Assembly: GCF_017980685.1 (NCBI RefSeq)
Contig: NZ_JACXXO010000018.1
Span: forward strand, 1 to 64,000
DNA length: 64,000 nucleotides
Direction of reading: 5' to 3'
Source of the DNA: Pseudomonas iridis
Lineage (GTDB): Bacteria > Pseudomonadota > Gammaproteobacteria > Pseudomonadales > Pseudomonadaceae
This document shows, one piece after another, positions 7,147 to 15,359 of this stretch (positions within the stretch are counted from its first letter, which is position 1; the number at the start of each line of letters is the position of its first letter). The notes under the pieces were generated by a model. It saw only the letters and a program-made list of their open reading frames with translations. It was not told the DNA's origin and made no database searches. A program made the position numbers and the translations under genes.

Positions 7147-8121
7147 TCAGGAAATGGTTTTGACACCCCGCCCAAACCGCTCCCGATACACCGACGGCGG
7201 CACACCCACCACACCCCTAAACGCCACGCGAAAACTCTCCACCGACCGATAACCGCAGCGCTCGGCAATCTGCTCGGTGTATTGGTCAGTGCTCTCCAGC
7301 AACTCCCGCGCCCGCGCCAATCGCTCATGCTGCAACCACGCCTTGGGCGACTGACCGCTGGCCTCAGTAAAGCGCCGCAAAAACGTGCGCTCGCTCATCG
7401 CCGCTTCACTCGCCAGGTCGCGCACCTCCAACGGCTCGTGCAAGCGCTCGCGCGCCCATTGCATCACGCGTGACAGATCGTTGCGCGGCGTCTGGCTGAC
7501 GGGGGTCGGAATGAATTGCGCCTGACCACCGGTACGCTGCGGCGACATCACCAGTCGCCGTGCCACGAAATTGGCAACCTGAGTGCCAAAGTCGCGCGCC
7601 ACCAGATGCAGGCACGCGTCGATGCCGGCCGCGCTGCCTGCCGAAGTGATCAACTGGCCGGAGTCGACGTAGAGCACATCCGGGTCGACTGCAATTGCTG
7701 GAAAGCGCTGCGCCAGTTCCGCTGTGTAACGCCAATGAGTGGTGGCGCCATTGCCGTCGAGCAGGCCGGTGGCAGCCAGCACAAACACACCTGAGCAAAT
7801 CGACAGCAATCTCGCACCGCGGGCATGGGCCTGGCGCAGTGCGTCGATTAACGGTGGAGGCACTGAAGTATTCCGGTCGCGCCAGCCGGGGATGATGATG
7901 GTGCGGGCCTCGGCCAGCAACTCCAACCCTCCGTCAGCCAGCACCTGAATCCCGCCCATGGCGCGCATCGGGCCTTGATCGACCGCCGCAATTGCATGCT
8001 CGTACCACGCAAAGTCGAACTCCGGCCGGGCCAGCCCGAAGATCTCCACGGCAATGCCGAACTCGAATGTGCAGAGGCCGTCGTAGGCCAGAATCGCGAC
8101 CAAACCTGGTGAAGTAGGCAT
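7147..8121 (-). CDS. ftrA: GlxA/FtrA-type transcriptional regulator (DJ-1/PfpI + AraC)
   Basis: A 324-residue regulator with an N-terminal class I glutamine amidotransferase-like (DJ-1/PfpI) domain, nucleophile-elbow Cys109 in LLSICSGVFVLA, and a C-terminal AraC domain with two helix-turn-helix motifs (from about residue 225; LASEAAMSERTFLRRF and IAERCGYRSVESFRVAFR). The frame stays open far upstream, but the family N-terminus begins at MPTSPGLVAIL, so the ATG at 8121 was chosen. It is divergent from the rhodanese gene, 102 bp away, a pairing often seen for FtrA, so it probably controls that gene. Confidence 0.88.
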   Translation of the reverse strand: MPTSPGLVAILAYDGLCTFEFGIAVEIFGLARPEFDFAWYEHAIAAVDQGPMRAMGGIQVLADGGLELLAEARTIIIPGWRDRNTSVPPPLIDALRQAHARGARLLSICSGVFVLAATGLLDGNGATTHWRYTAELAQRFPAIAVDPDVLYVDSGQLITSAGSAAGIDACLHLVARDFGTQVANFVARRLVMSPQRTGGQAQFIPTPVSQTPRNDLSRVMQWARERLHEPLEVRDLASEAAMSERTFLRRFTEASGQSPKAWLQHERLARARELLESTDQYTEQIAERCGYRSVESFRVAFRGVVGVPPSVYRERFGRGVKTIS

Positions 8122-8223
8122 TTGGCGGAAAATTCCCGGTGGGTGTCTTGCGCGCCACTTTAGCGATAAGCGTTGGCTGGATAAAGTCTGTTCACACCCA
8201 CTCAGATGAAGGAGCAACACCTT

Positions 8224-8652
8224 ATGACCAGCCTGGTTCGCGAAATCCCTGCCGCCCCGTCGGCCATCGCCCTCATGCATTTCAGCAATCGTCTGACGTT
8301 CGAAACCGATTGTTCCGACGTGTTCAGCAGCCTTGAGGCCGGTGCGGTCGACTTTGTGCTGGTCGATGTTCGCGGACCAGTAGCCTTCGAGCGCGGTCAT
8401 GTACCGGGCGCGATCAATATTCCAACGCGGCGGCTGACCGTTGAAAGTTTGGCGGGCTACCCGAAAACCACGCTGTTTGTGGTCTATTGCGCCGGCCCGC
8501 ATTGCAATGGCGCAAACAAGGCTGCCGTGAAACTGGCGGCGCTGGGGTACCCGGTCAAGGAGATGATCGGTGGCGTGACGGGTTGGCTCGATGAAGGTTT
8601 TCAATTAAGCGCTGAGCAAGCCGCCAAAACTGCAATCGGCTGCGAATGCTGA
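8224..8652 (+). CDS. Rhodanese-like domain protein
   Basis: A 142-residue single rhodanese domain: VLVDVRGPVAFERGHVPGAINIP (about 45-67) and the active-site loop YCAGPHCNGA with the sulfur-carrying Cys89. It likely moves sulfane sulfur between thiols in the cytoplasm. An ATG at 8206 is in frame, but the AAGGAG ribosome site lies between it and the ATG at 8224, which decides the start. It is divergent from the FtrA-type regulator. Confidence 0.9.
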   Translation: MTSLVREIPAAPSAIALMHFSNRLTFETDCSDVFSSLEAGAVDFVLVDVRGPVAFERGHVPGAINIPTRRLTVESLAGYPKTTLFVVYCAGPHCNGANKAAVKLAALGYPVKEMIGGVTGWLDEGFQLSAEQAAKTAIGCEC

Positions 8653-8989
8653 TCCTATTGTAGGAGCTGCCGCAGGCTGTGATCTCTTGATCTTGCGGTT
8701 AAAAAACCAGATCAAAAGATCGCAGCCTCCGGCAGCTCCTACATGGAAATCAGCGTATTTCTGCGCTGGAAATGCTCTTGTCCTACAGTCTTTGCACCAC
8801 GACGGCGCACCTGTTGACCCCGGTCAATCAGTGCGCCGGAGTTCTGTAAGTAATTGTCGCTTAAAAACAATTTGCCCTGTGCGCGCCGCCATAGACTGCC
8901 GACCACTTCGGTTTTTTGCCGCTGTATGGCCATGACCGAACGCTGAATCGAAAGCTGCCAATAAAAGCCTCCGCACACAGGAGTAATAA
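8653..8989. other. 337-bp gap: REP pair and promoter region of the binding-protein gene
   Basis: The first 90 bp are a REP pair (8659-8743). The remaining 245 bp hold no open frame of note and must contain the promoter of the gene at 8990; an AGGAG ribosome site lies 7 bases before its ATG. Confidence 0.6.
8659..8743. repeat. REP pair (GTAGGAGCTGCCG family)
   Basis: TGTAGGAGCTGCCGCAGGCTG and CCTCCGGCAGCTCCTACA form a long inverted repeat with a GATC-rich centre, immediately after the rhodanese stop codon. Confidence 0.92.
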
Positions 8990-9769
8990 ATGAAGAAGCT
9001 AGTGATGTTTGGTGCCCTGGCACTGTCGATGTTGTCCCTGACCGCTGTGGCCGAAGACGCCAAACCGATCCGCATCGGTATCGAAGCCGGTTACCCGCCG
9101 TTCTCGATGAAAACCCCTGACGGCAAACTCACCGGTTTCGACGTGGATATCGGCGATGCGCTGTGTGAGCAGATGAAAGTCAAATGCACTTGGGTCGAGC
9201 AGGAATTCGATGGCCTGATCCCGGCGCTGAAAGTGAAGAAAATCGACGCGATCCTGTCCTCGATGACCATCACTGACGATCGCAAGAAAAACGTCGATTT
9301 CACCATCAAGTACTACCACACACCGGCCCGCTTCGTGATGAAGACAGGCTCCAGTGTCACCGATCCGCTGACCCAGCTCAAAGGCAAGAAAGTCGGTGTA
9401 CTGCGCGCCAGTACCCACGACCGTTTCGCCACCGAAGTGCTGGTCCCGGCCGGGATCGATCTGGTGCGATACGGCTCGCAGCAGGAAGCCAACCTCGATA
9501 TGACGTCTGGTCGTCTGGATGCCATGCTGGCCGACTCGGTCAACCTCAGCGACGGTTTCCTGAAAACCGACGCGGGTAAAGGCTTCGAATTTGTCGGTCC
9601 GACCTACGAAGACGCCAAATACTTCGGCGGCGGCGCCGGGATTGCAGTGCGCAAGGGCGATGCGGCCCTGGCTGAGCAGTTCAACAAAGCCATCACCGAA
9701 ATCCGCGCCAACGGCGAGTACAAGAAAGTGCAGGACAAGTACTTCGACTTTGACGTGTACGGCCATTAA
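8990..9769 (+). CDS. Periplasmic amino-acid binding protein (ABC transporter, family 3)
   Basis: A 259-residue solute-binding protein with a 22-residue signal peptide ending in TAVA. Family 3 hallmarks: IRIGIEAGYPPFSMKTPDGKLTGFDVDIGDALC, the SSMTITDDRKKNVDFT segment and the C-terminal EIRANGEYKKVQDKYF. It resembles the lysine/arginine/ornithine/histidine binders (AotJ, ArgT). No permease or ATPase gene is adjacent; a terminator at 9780 ends the transcript. It may serve permeases encoded elsewhere. Confidence 0.9.
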   Translation: MKKLVMFGALALSMLSLTAVAEDAKPIRIGIEAGYPPFSMKTPDGKLTGFDVDIGDALCEQMKVKCTWVEQEFDGLIPALKVKKIDAILSSMTITDDRKKNVDFTIKYYHTPARFVMKTGSSVTDPLTQLKGKKVGVLRASTHDRFATEVLVPAGIDLVRYGSQQEANLDMTSGRLDAMLADSVNLSDGFLKTDAGKGFEFVGPTYEDAKYFGGGAGIAVRKGDAALAEQFNKAITEIRANGEYKKVQDKYFDFDVYGH

Positions 9770-9779
9770 TACGCCGTAG

Positions 9780-9816
9780 AAAAAGTGGCCCCGTTTGCGC
9801 GGTGGCCACTTTTTTA
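9780..9816 (+). terminator. Rho-independent terminator
   Basis: AAAAAGTGGCC and GGCCACTTTTTTA form an 11-bp stem followed by a T-run, 10 bp after the binding-protein stop codon. Confidence 0.9.
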
Positions 9817-9850
9817 TGCCCATGATTTATCCTGCACAACACCTTTCCAA

Positions 9851-9885
9851 TGTAGGAGCTGCCGCAGCCTGCGGAAGCTCCTACA
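9851..9885. repeat. Single compact REP hairpin (GTAGGAGCTGCCG family)
   Basis: TGTAGGAGCTGCCGCAG and CTGCGGAAGCTCCTACA pair almost without a loop; it lies just before the ribosome site of the gene at 9905. Confidence 0.85.
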
Positions 9886-9904
9886 GAGTTCGCGGAGTTT
9901 TCTT

Positions 9905-11017
9905 ATGCAACGCATCGACCATCTTCTGCCCTGGAGCCACTTGGGCAGCGAACGTTCCCTCAGCGTGTTCCGTTACGGCGCGGGTGCCCGCAAGGTATAC
10001 ATCCAGGCCAGCCTGCACGCCGATGAACTGCCGGGCATGCGCACCGCGTGGGAACTCAAGCAGCGCCTGAGTGCACTTGAAGCGCAGGGTCGTTTGCAAG
10101 GTGTGATTGAACTGGTGCCGGTGGCTAACCCGATCGGGCTCGATCAGCATCTGCAAGGCAATCACATGGGCCGCTTCGAATTGGGTAGCGGCAAGAACTT
10201 CAACCGTGCGTTCGTCGAACTCAGTGCGCCGGTGGCAGCGTTGATCGGCGAGCGCTTGGGTTCTGATGCCGACGCCAATATCGCGCTGATCCGCCAGACC
10301 ATGCGCCAGGTCTTCGATGATCTGCCGGCTCCGGCCTCGCAACTGGAAGCCCTGCATCGTTTGTTACTGCGCCACGCTTGCGATGCCGATATCACCCTCG
10401 ATTTGCATTGTGATTTCGAAGCCTCAATCCACCTGTATGCGTTGCCCCAGCACTGGCCGCAGTGGCAGTCATTGGCGGCGCGCTTGAAGGCTGGCGTGGC
10501 GTTGCTGTGTGAAGACTCCGGCGGCAGCTCGTTCGATGAATCCTGCTCGACGCCGTGGCTACGTCTGGCACGAGCCTTCCCGGACGCGGCAATTCCAGCG
10601 GCCAACCTTGCGACCACGCTGGAGCTGGGCAGCATGGGCGACACCCGGGTCGATCAGGCGCAGGCCAATTGCGAAGCGATTCTCGGGTTTCTGGCGGAGC
10701 AGGGTTTCATCAGCGGTGAGTGGCCGGCGGCGCCAGGCGAGTGCTGCGAAGGCATGCCATTCGAAGGCACCGAATACCTCTTCGCGCCGCACCATGGTGT
10801 GGTGAGTTTTCTGCGCTCGGCGGGCGAGTGGGTAGAGAAGGGCGATGCGTTGTTCGAGGTGGTGGATCCATTGAAAGATCGCGTCACCACCGTGCGTGCA
10901 GGAACCAGCGGAGTGTTGTTTGCGATTGATCGCGGGCGTTACACCGAGCCGGGGATCTGGCAAGCGAAAGTGGCGGGGCGGGTGCCGTTTCGCACGGGTA
11001 AATTGACTAACGACTGA
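9905..11017 (+). CDS. Succinylglutamate desuccinylase/aspartoacylase (M14) family protein, AotO-like
   Basis: A 370-residue M14-type zinc carboxypeptidase-fold protein. Visible features: QASLHADELPGMRT (first metal pair H and E), a central FNRAF segment, DLHCDFEASIHLY (third metal His), and a C-terminal biotinyl/lipoyl-like beta domain with VSFLRSAGEWVEKGDALFEVVDP. This matches AotO-type proteins in arginine/ornithine uptake loci, whose reaction is unsettled. The ATG at 9905 gives the family N-terminus; an upstream in-frame ATG (9785) would translate the REP. Its place after an AotJ-like gene suggests the remnant of an aot-like locus. Confidence 0.85.
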   Translation: MQRIDHLLPWSHLGSERSLSVFRYGAGARKVYIQASLHADELPGMRTAWELKQRLSALEAQGRLQGVIELVPVANPIGLDQHLQGNHMGRFELGSGKNFNRAFVELSAPVAALIGERLGSDADANIALIRQTMRQVFDDLPAPASQLEALHRLLLRHACDADITLDLHCDFEASIHLYALPQHWPQWQSLAARLKAGVALLCEDSGGSSFDESCSTPWLRLARAFPDAAIPAANLATTLELGSMGDTRVDQAQANCEAILGFLAEQGFISGEWPAAPGECCEGMPFEGTEYLFAPHHGVVSFLRSAGEWVEKGDALFEVVDPLKDRVTTVRAGTSGVLFAIDRGRYTEPGIWQAKVAGRVPFRTGKLTND

Positions 11018-11043
11018 CCGATCTTTGCTGTATTTGCTGGCCT

Positions 11044-11118
11044 CATCGCTGGCAAGCCAGCACCCACAATGTTCTGGGGCGTTCACAAAACCTGTGGGAG
11101 CTGGCTTGCCAGCGATGG
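11044..11118. repeat. REP pair (GTGGGAGCTGGCTTGCCAGCGAT family)
   Basis: CATCGCTGGCAAGCCAGCACC and TGTGGGAGCTGGCTTGCCAG in inverted orientation, downstream of the M14 gene. Confidence 0.92.
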
Positions 11119-11202
11119 CGGCATCCGCGGCACCACAACATTTGGATCCTCGCTTCAGGATGTTAGGCTCCCCCGAACCCTGCACCCGGTGAAGGAAGAC
11201 TT

Positions 11203-11919
11203 ATGTTGAAGGCGTTTGCTCTGCTGACCCTCCTGGCGTCCACCGCCGCTCATGCTCAAACCACACTGCAATCCGATCTGCCGCTCAAGTACATCGAACA
11301 GGTTCACCCTGACGCCGATCCACGTCCGTTGGTGATTTTCCTGCACGGTTACGGCAGCAATGAAGCCGATCTGATCGGCATGAAATTTCAGCTGCCGGCG
11401 CAGTACAACTACCTCTCGGTGCGGGCACCGCTGGCGTTGGGCGAAGGGCGTTTCCAGTGGTTTCGCAAGAAAGGCGAAGGTGCCTACAACGGCGAGACCG
11501 ATGACCTGAAGGTCAGCGGCCAGAAGCTTCGGGATTTTGTCGCGCAAGCGGCGAAGAAATATCACGCTGCCCCGGACAAGGTGTACCTGATCGGCTTCAG
11601 CCAGGGCGCGATGATGACCTACGAGGTGGGCCTGCGACCACCCGTAGCGGTGGGCGGTATTGCGGCGTTGAGCGGGCGTTTATTGCCGGTGTTGAAGGCA
11701 GAGCTGAAGACCGGGCAACAACCGCTGCCGCTGAGCATCTTCATCGGTCACGGCACGGCCGATGATCCAGTGCCGTATCACCTCGGTACTGAGGCCAATG
11801 CATTACTGCAGAAACTGGATTATAAACCGCAGTTTCACGCGTATCCCGGCGTCGGCCACAGCATCAGTGCGGCCGAACTGCGGGACTTGAACGCCTGGTT
11901 GCAGCAGCTCAATCCTTGA
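11203..11919 (+). CDS. Exported alpha/beta hydrolase (phospholipase/carboxylesterase family)
   Basis: A 238-residue serine hydrolase with an 18-residue signal peptide ending AHA. Motifs: oxyanion FLHGYGSNEAD (46-56), nucleophile elbow GFSQG (Ser133), the acid region HGTADDPVP and the C-terminal GVGHSISAAE (catalytic His). It belongs to the phospholipase/carboxylesterase group (EstB-like) and acts in the periplasm; its substrate is unknown. It converges with the next gene, overlapping by 11 bp at their 3' ends. Confidence 0.88.
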   Translation: MLKAFALLTLLASTAAHAQTTLQSDLPLKYIEQVHPDADPRPLVIFLHGYGSNEADLIGMKFQLPAQYNYLSVRAPLALGEGRFQWFRKKGEGAYNGETDDLKVSGQKLRDFVAQAAKKYHAAPDKVYLIGFSQGAMMTYEVGLRPPVAVGGIAALSGRLLPVLKAELKTGQQPLPLSIFIGHGTADDPVPYHLGTEANALLQKLDYKPQFHAYPGVGHSISAAELRDLNAWLQQLNP

Positions 11920-12472
11920 GGATGGTCTTCACCAGCGCATCGTGACCTTTCTTGTCGCTGACCCGGGAGATCACCTGAACCAGCGCCATGCGTGTCCCGG
12001 AACCCGCCATCAACGTCGTGTTGAGGGTTTGGCCGCCGCCCTGGCTGGCGGTGCTGTCGACCTGACGCAAGCCCAGGCCAGTGCCTTTCTGGGTCAGGCT
12101 TTTTTCGCTGAGTTTGTTGAAGTCCGGTAGCGCTTTGCGCTGGGCTTCGATGAAATCCGACACGCTGCCGTCCAGGAACTCGCTGTCGTTGTCCTTGACG
12201 TTGTTGCCTTCGGGAATCTGGTTTTCTGCGGCGATGACCACGGTTTTGCTGGTCTGGTTGGTGTACATCGTGCCCGTGGCACCGGTCGGGCTGGCCGGCA
12301 GCGGTTCGGCAACGAAGTCTTTGGGCAGGGTGAAAGCGAATTTGCCGCCCAGCATCGAAACCTTCTCGGTGGAAGTTTTTTCCTTTGCCTTGGCGGCCTG
12401 AGCGTTGATGGCGCCGAGACCGGCAACCGCCGCCAGCAACAGGACGACGGCTTTCTTGCTCAACAATGTCAT
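11909..12472 (-). CDS. Conserved exported protein (DcrB-like)
   Basis: A 187-residue protein with a signal peptide (about 26 residues, ending AQA) and a single beta-rich domain starting KVSMLGGKFAFTLPKDFVA, of the kind seen in DcrB/DUF1795-type envelope proteins. No catalytic motif or lipobox. Function unknown; the DcrB comparison is by pattern only. Its 3' end overlaps the convergent hydrolase gene. Confidence 0.75.
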   Translation of the reverse strand: MTLLSKKAVVLLLAAVAGLGAINAQAAKAKEKTSTEKVSMLGGKFAFTLPKDFVAEPLPASPTGATGTMYTNQTSKTVVIAAENQIPEGNNVKDNDSEFLDGSVSDFIEAQRKALPDFNKLSEKSLTQKGTGLGLRQVDSTASQGGGQTLNTTLMAGSGTRMALVQVISRVSDKKGHDALVKTILKD

Positions 12473-12546
12473 TCGAATCTCCGGGAAGTGGTCATGCCAG
12501 GCGGGCGATCATCCCACGCAGCGCCTCGGCACTCCAGCACGTCTCG

Positions 12547-13317
12547 TCAGGCTTGCGGCTGCGCTGCCGGTTTGGCCAGCAGTTTGCGCGTGACGCCAAG
12601 CATGGCCACCGACACGGCCACGCCAATAGCAAATCCGCTGAAGCCCAGGCTTGGCAAGGTCAGCGCTGACACCAGACAAAACGCCGAAAACGAGTACATC
12701 CCGGTCGCCGTCGCGCGCAACAACGCCGCAGTAAACTCGGGGCCGCGGGTCTGTTGGGAAAACACCGCCATGACACTGCCGAGCACCGGGAAGACTGCCA
12801 GTAATCCGCTCCAGCGTTCGCCGACGGTGCTGGCCAGCATCGTCACCAGCAGCGTCAACGCCGCACCGGCGACCATCCGCCAGATCAGTTTGTCCGACTT
12901 TGGCGCCGAGCGATTGAGCACCGGTTGCACCTTGGGAAACAGGTAGGGCGCCGCCAATAAAGCAACTGCCGCCGCCCCAATAGAAAACGGCAGCGACGCC
13001 GGGATCAGCGACAAGACCAACGCCAGCGTTGCCCAGACCGCCAGCGAAGCGCTCAGCGCCCACGGCCAGTTCGCCTTTTGCGCGACCTGCGCGTACGTGA
13101 TGCAGAAGGCGATCATGGCGAACATCGCCGACAATGCGGCCACTGCTGACTGCGCGGCAAATTGTGGCCCTTGTTCGATCGCCAGGAAAAACAGAATCGG
13201 CCCGACCACCACCGGCAAACCCGACAGCCAACCGGCCACACTTGGCCCCCAGCGCTTGCCGGCCAATGAGATCAGCAGCAGAAAACCGGGAATCAGCAGC
13301 AGTTTGAGGATCAGCAC
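12547..13317 (-). CDS. Integral membrane protein of unknown function
   Basis: A 256-residue protein made of about eight hydrophobic segments, opening with LILKLLLIPGFLLLISLAGKRWGPSVAGWLSGLPVVVGPILFFL. The GLPVVVGPI motif recalls small conserved membrane proteins of Pseudomonas with no assigned function. The start is the GTG at 13317, preceded by GGAG at 8 bases; the frame is open further upstream (to 13401) but that part is not membrane-like. It is divergent from the chalcone-isomerase-like gene. Confidence 0.75.
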   Translation of the reverse strand: MLILKLLLIPGFLLLISLAGKRWGPSVAGWLSGLPVVVGPILFFLAIEQGPQFAAQSAVAALSAMFAMIAFCITYAQVAQKANWPWALSASLAVWATLALVLSLIPASLPFSIGAAAVALLAAPYLFPKVQPVLNRSAPKSDKLIWRMVAGAALTLLVTMLASTVGERWSGLLAVFPVLGSVMAVFSQQTRGPEFTAALLRATATGMYSFSAFCLVSALTLPSLGFSGFAIGVAVSVAMLGVTRKLLAKPAAQPQA

Positions 13318-13465
13318 GCGGGTGTCTCCGTCAGTGAGAGAGGGCCACGGTAGCATTGCTGTACGTACATTGCTGCAGATGCGTGCAATTCTTGTATACA
13401 AGATTTTTGGTCTGATATCCGGCTATGCTTTGATTATCAGGGCCACTGCCGGAGTCGATGCAGCG

Positions 13466-14002
13466 ATGAACAGAACACTGAAGATATGGCGTGGATGCTG
13501 CGGCATTGGCCTTTGGGCTTTGCTTGTCACGCCGGCCTGGGCCAATTGGCAGGAGGCGGTGCCGGGCGCGCAAATCATTGGCCGCGGCGAATTCAGCGTG
13601 TTCGGCTTCGACGTGTACAACGCGCGTTTATGGAGCGCTTCGCGTCCGTTGGCGGACGGCCAGCCGTTCGCTTTGGAGCTTATCTACCAGCGCAGCATTT
13701 CCCGGGACGATCTGGTGCAGGCCAGCGTCGATGAAATCAAACGTCTGGCCGGCAATACGATCAGTCCTGCACAACTTGCCGCCTGGCAGGTTCAGATGCG
13801 GCAATCGTTCATCGATGTGCAGGCTGGCACGCGTATCACCGGGGTCTATCTGCCGGGACAGGGCGCACGATTTTTTGTTGGCCAGCAGTTGCAGCACGAG
13901 ATAAATGATCCCCGTTTTGCCCGGGCGTTTTTTGATATCTGGCTGGACCCGCGTACGCGCAACCCCGAGTTGCGCGAGCAGTTGTTGGGTGCGAGCCGGT
14001 AA
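13466..14002 (+). CDS. Exported chalcone isomerase-like protein
   Basis: A 178-residue protein with a signal peptide (cleavage near TPAWA, residue 26) and a chalcone-isomerase-like fold signature: VFGFDVYNARLW, an ALELIYQRSISRDDLVQASVDEIKRL segment and WLDPRTRNPELREQLLG at the end. Bacterial members are periplasmic and not known to isomerise chalcones; the role is unknown. The ATG at 13466 follows GGAG by 11 bases. Confidence 0.82.
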   Translation: MNRTLKIWRGCCGIGLWALLVTPAWANWQEAVPGAQIIGRGEFSVFGFDVYNARLWSASRPLADGQPFALELIYQRSISRDDLVQASVDEIKRLAGNTISPAQLAAWQVQMRQSFIDVQAGTRITGVYLPGQGARFFVGQQLQHEINDPRFARAFFDIWLDPRTRNPELREQLLGASR

Positions 14003-14051
14003 AGATCAAAGGACTGCAGGCTTCGGCAGTGCTTGAATTGGAATGCGCCGC

Positions 14052-14146
14052 CTGTAGGAGCTGCGGCACGCTGCGATCTTTTGATCCTGATTTTTGAAAA
14101 CCAGATCAAAGGATCGCAGCCTCGTTTCACTCGACAGCTCCTACAG
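14052..14146. repeat. REP pair (GTAGGAGCTGCGG family), overlapping the P450 3' end
   Basis: CTGTAGGAGCTGCGGCACG and ACAGCTCCTACAG arms around GATC-rich centres. The right arm runs to within a few bases of the P450 stop codon at 14141, so the last two codons and the REP overlap. Confidence 0.88.
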
Positions 14147-15280
14147 AGAATTTGCGCACGACGCAGACCCAGTGTGGTCTCTCAGACTGAACAGTGGAAT
14201 GCGGCCATTGAGCGAAGGCCGGTAGTGCCAGTTCAGGCGATCCAGTTCAATGCCATGATTCAGAACTTCCCGCACCGTCGCACTGGCAATGCTCATCGCC
14301 AATGCTTGTCCCGGACATTGATGCCGCCCGCTGCCAAAACTGAAACTGCGCCGATTCGGGCGATCCCAGAGAAACTGGTCCGGATCTTCATTGAGCGCCG
14401 GATCACGATTGGCCGCAGCGAGCAGTACAAGAATCACTTCGCCGGCCTCCAGGCGCACACCGTCGATGTCGCAAGCGGCAGCGACAAAACGCCGTGTGTT
14501 CTGCACCGACGGGTCGAAGCGCTGGACCTCCGCCAGCAGCGCCTCCATCGGCGCTTCCCGTAGGTCAGGTTGGCGCCGCAACGCCAGCAGCGCATTGCCG
14601 ATCAGTCCGGCGCAGGCCTCGAATGTCTGCGAGCACAGGCCGATCAGATTGGCGATGAGGATGTCCTCATCGCCGTCAAAGCGCTGCCCGATGTCCGCAA
14701 GTAATGCGCTGTGCACATCAGGCTCTGCCAGCAACTCAGTGAAGTGGCCGTGTAATTTTTGCGCCGCGATGTCGGCCGCCGCCAGTTGCAATTCGTTGCT
14801 CAACGGCGACAGGCACGCCGCGAAATCGGCTGTTAGCGCGCTGATCGTCCGCGCCTGTGCCGGGGTAAAGCCGAGCAGTGCCGCGACCACGCACACCGGG
14901 CCGCAGAACATGGCGTTATATAGGCCATCGGCATCGGTGGTCATCAACCGTGCGCTTACTCGGGCGTCGACTTCGTTCTGATCGATCAACCCCAGTGCCG
15001 GTTCAAACGCCGATCGTGGGCAGCGCTGGCGTTCGCCGTCGTTCATCCGCATCAGGTGGCCGAAGACCTTGCCGGCCATGCCCCGGGCAATCGCTTTGGG
15101 CACCGGCTCCATCGCCGGGCGCACCCGGCAGTCGGCATGAGCCAATACCGCGCAGACGGCGCGAGCGCTGCTGGCGACCCACAGTCTCAGTTCGGGATCA
15201 AAGGTCAGTCCGCCCATGCTGCGTAGTGTTGCGTAGTAGGGGTAGGGATCGGCATGAGTTGCAGCGATGATCGGGTCCAT
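14141..15280 (-). CDS. Cytochrome P450
   Basis: A 379-residue bacterial P450. The heme loop is FGSGRHQCPG with ligand Cys322; the K-helix ExxR is E251-R254. The I-helix, usually AG-x-E/D-T, reads QTFEA (218-222): the acid is kept but the oxygen-activating Thr is Ala222. It is somewhat short, lacking part of the usual N-terminus. The substrate is unknown. It is divergent from an ArsR regulator 79 bp away, the likely controller. No ferredoxin gene is adjacent. Confidence 0.9.
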   Translation of the reverse strand: MDPIIAATHADPYPYYATLRSMGGLTFDPELRLWVASSARAVCAVLAHADCRVRPAMEPVPKAIARGMAGKVFGHLMRMNDGERQRCPRSAFEPALGLIDQNEVDARVSARLMTTDADGLYNAMFCGPVCVVAALLGFTPAQARTISALTADFAACLSPLSNELQLAAADIAAQKLHGHFTELLAEPDVHSALLADIGQRFDGDEDILIANLIGLCSQTFEACAGLIGNALLALRRQPDLREAPMEALLAEVQRFDPSVQNTRRFVAAACDIDGVRLEAGEVILVLLAAANRDPALNEDPDQFLWDRPNRRSFSFGSGRHQCPGQALAMSIASATVREVLNHGIELDRLNWHYRPSLNGRIPLFSLRDHTGSASCANSL

Positions 15281-15359
15281 GGTTCGCAGCCTTGTCGATG
15301 AGGAAAGTGTTGCTACTATCTGCAGTCCGTAACGGCGATGATTCGTCGGGGAGCGAAAT

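Noticed and set aside
7147..8604. Extended N-terminus (485 codons) for the FtrA-type regulator
   Set aside because: The extra 161 codons lie opposite the rhodanese gene and are not protein-like; the family N-terminus starts at 8121.
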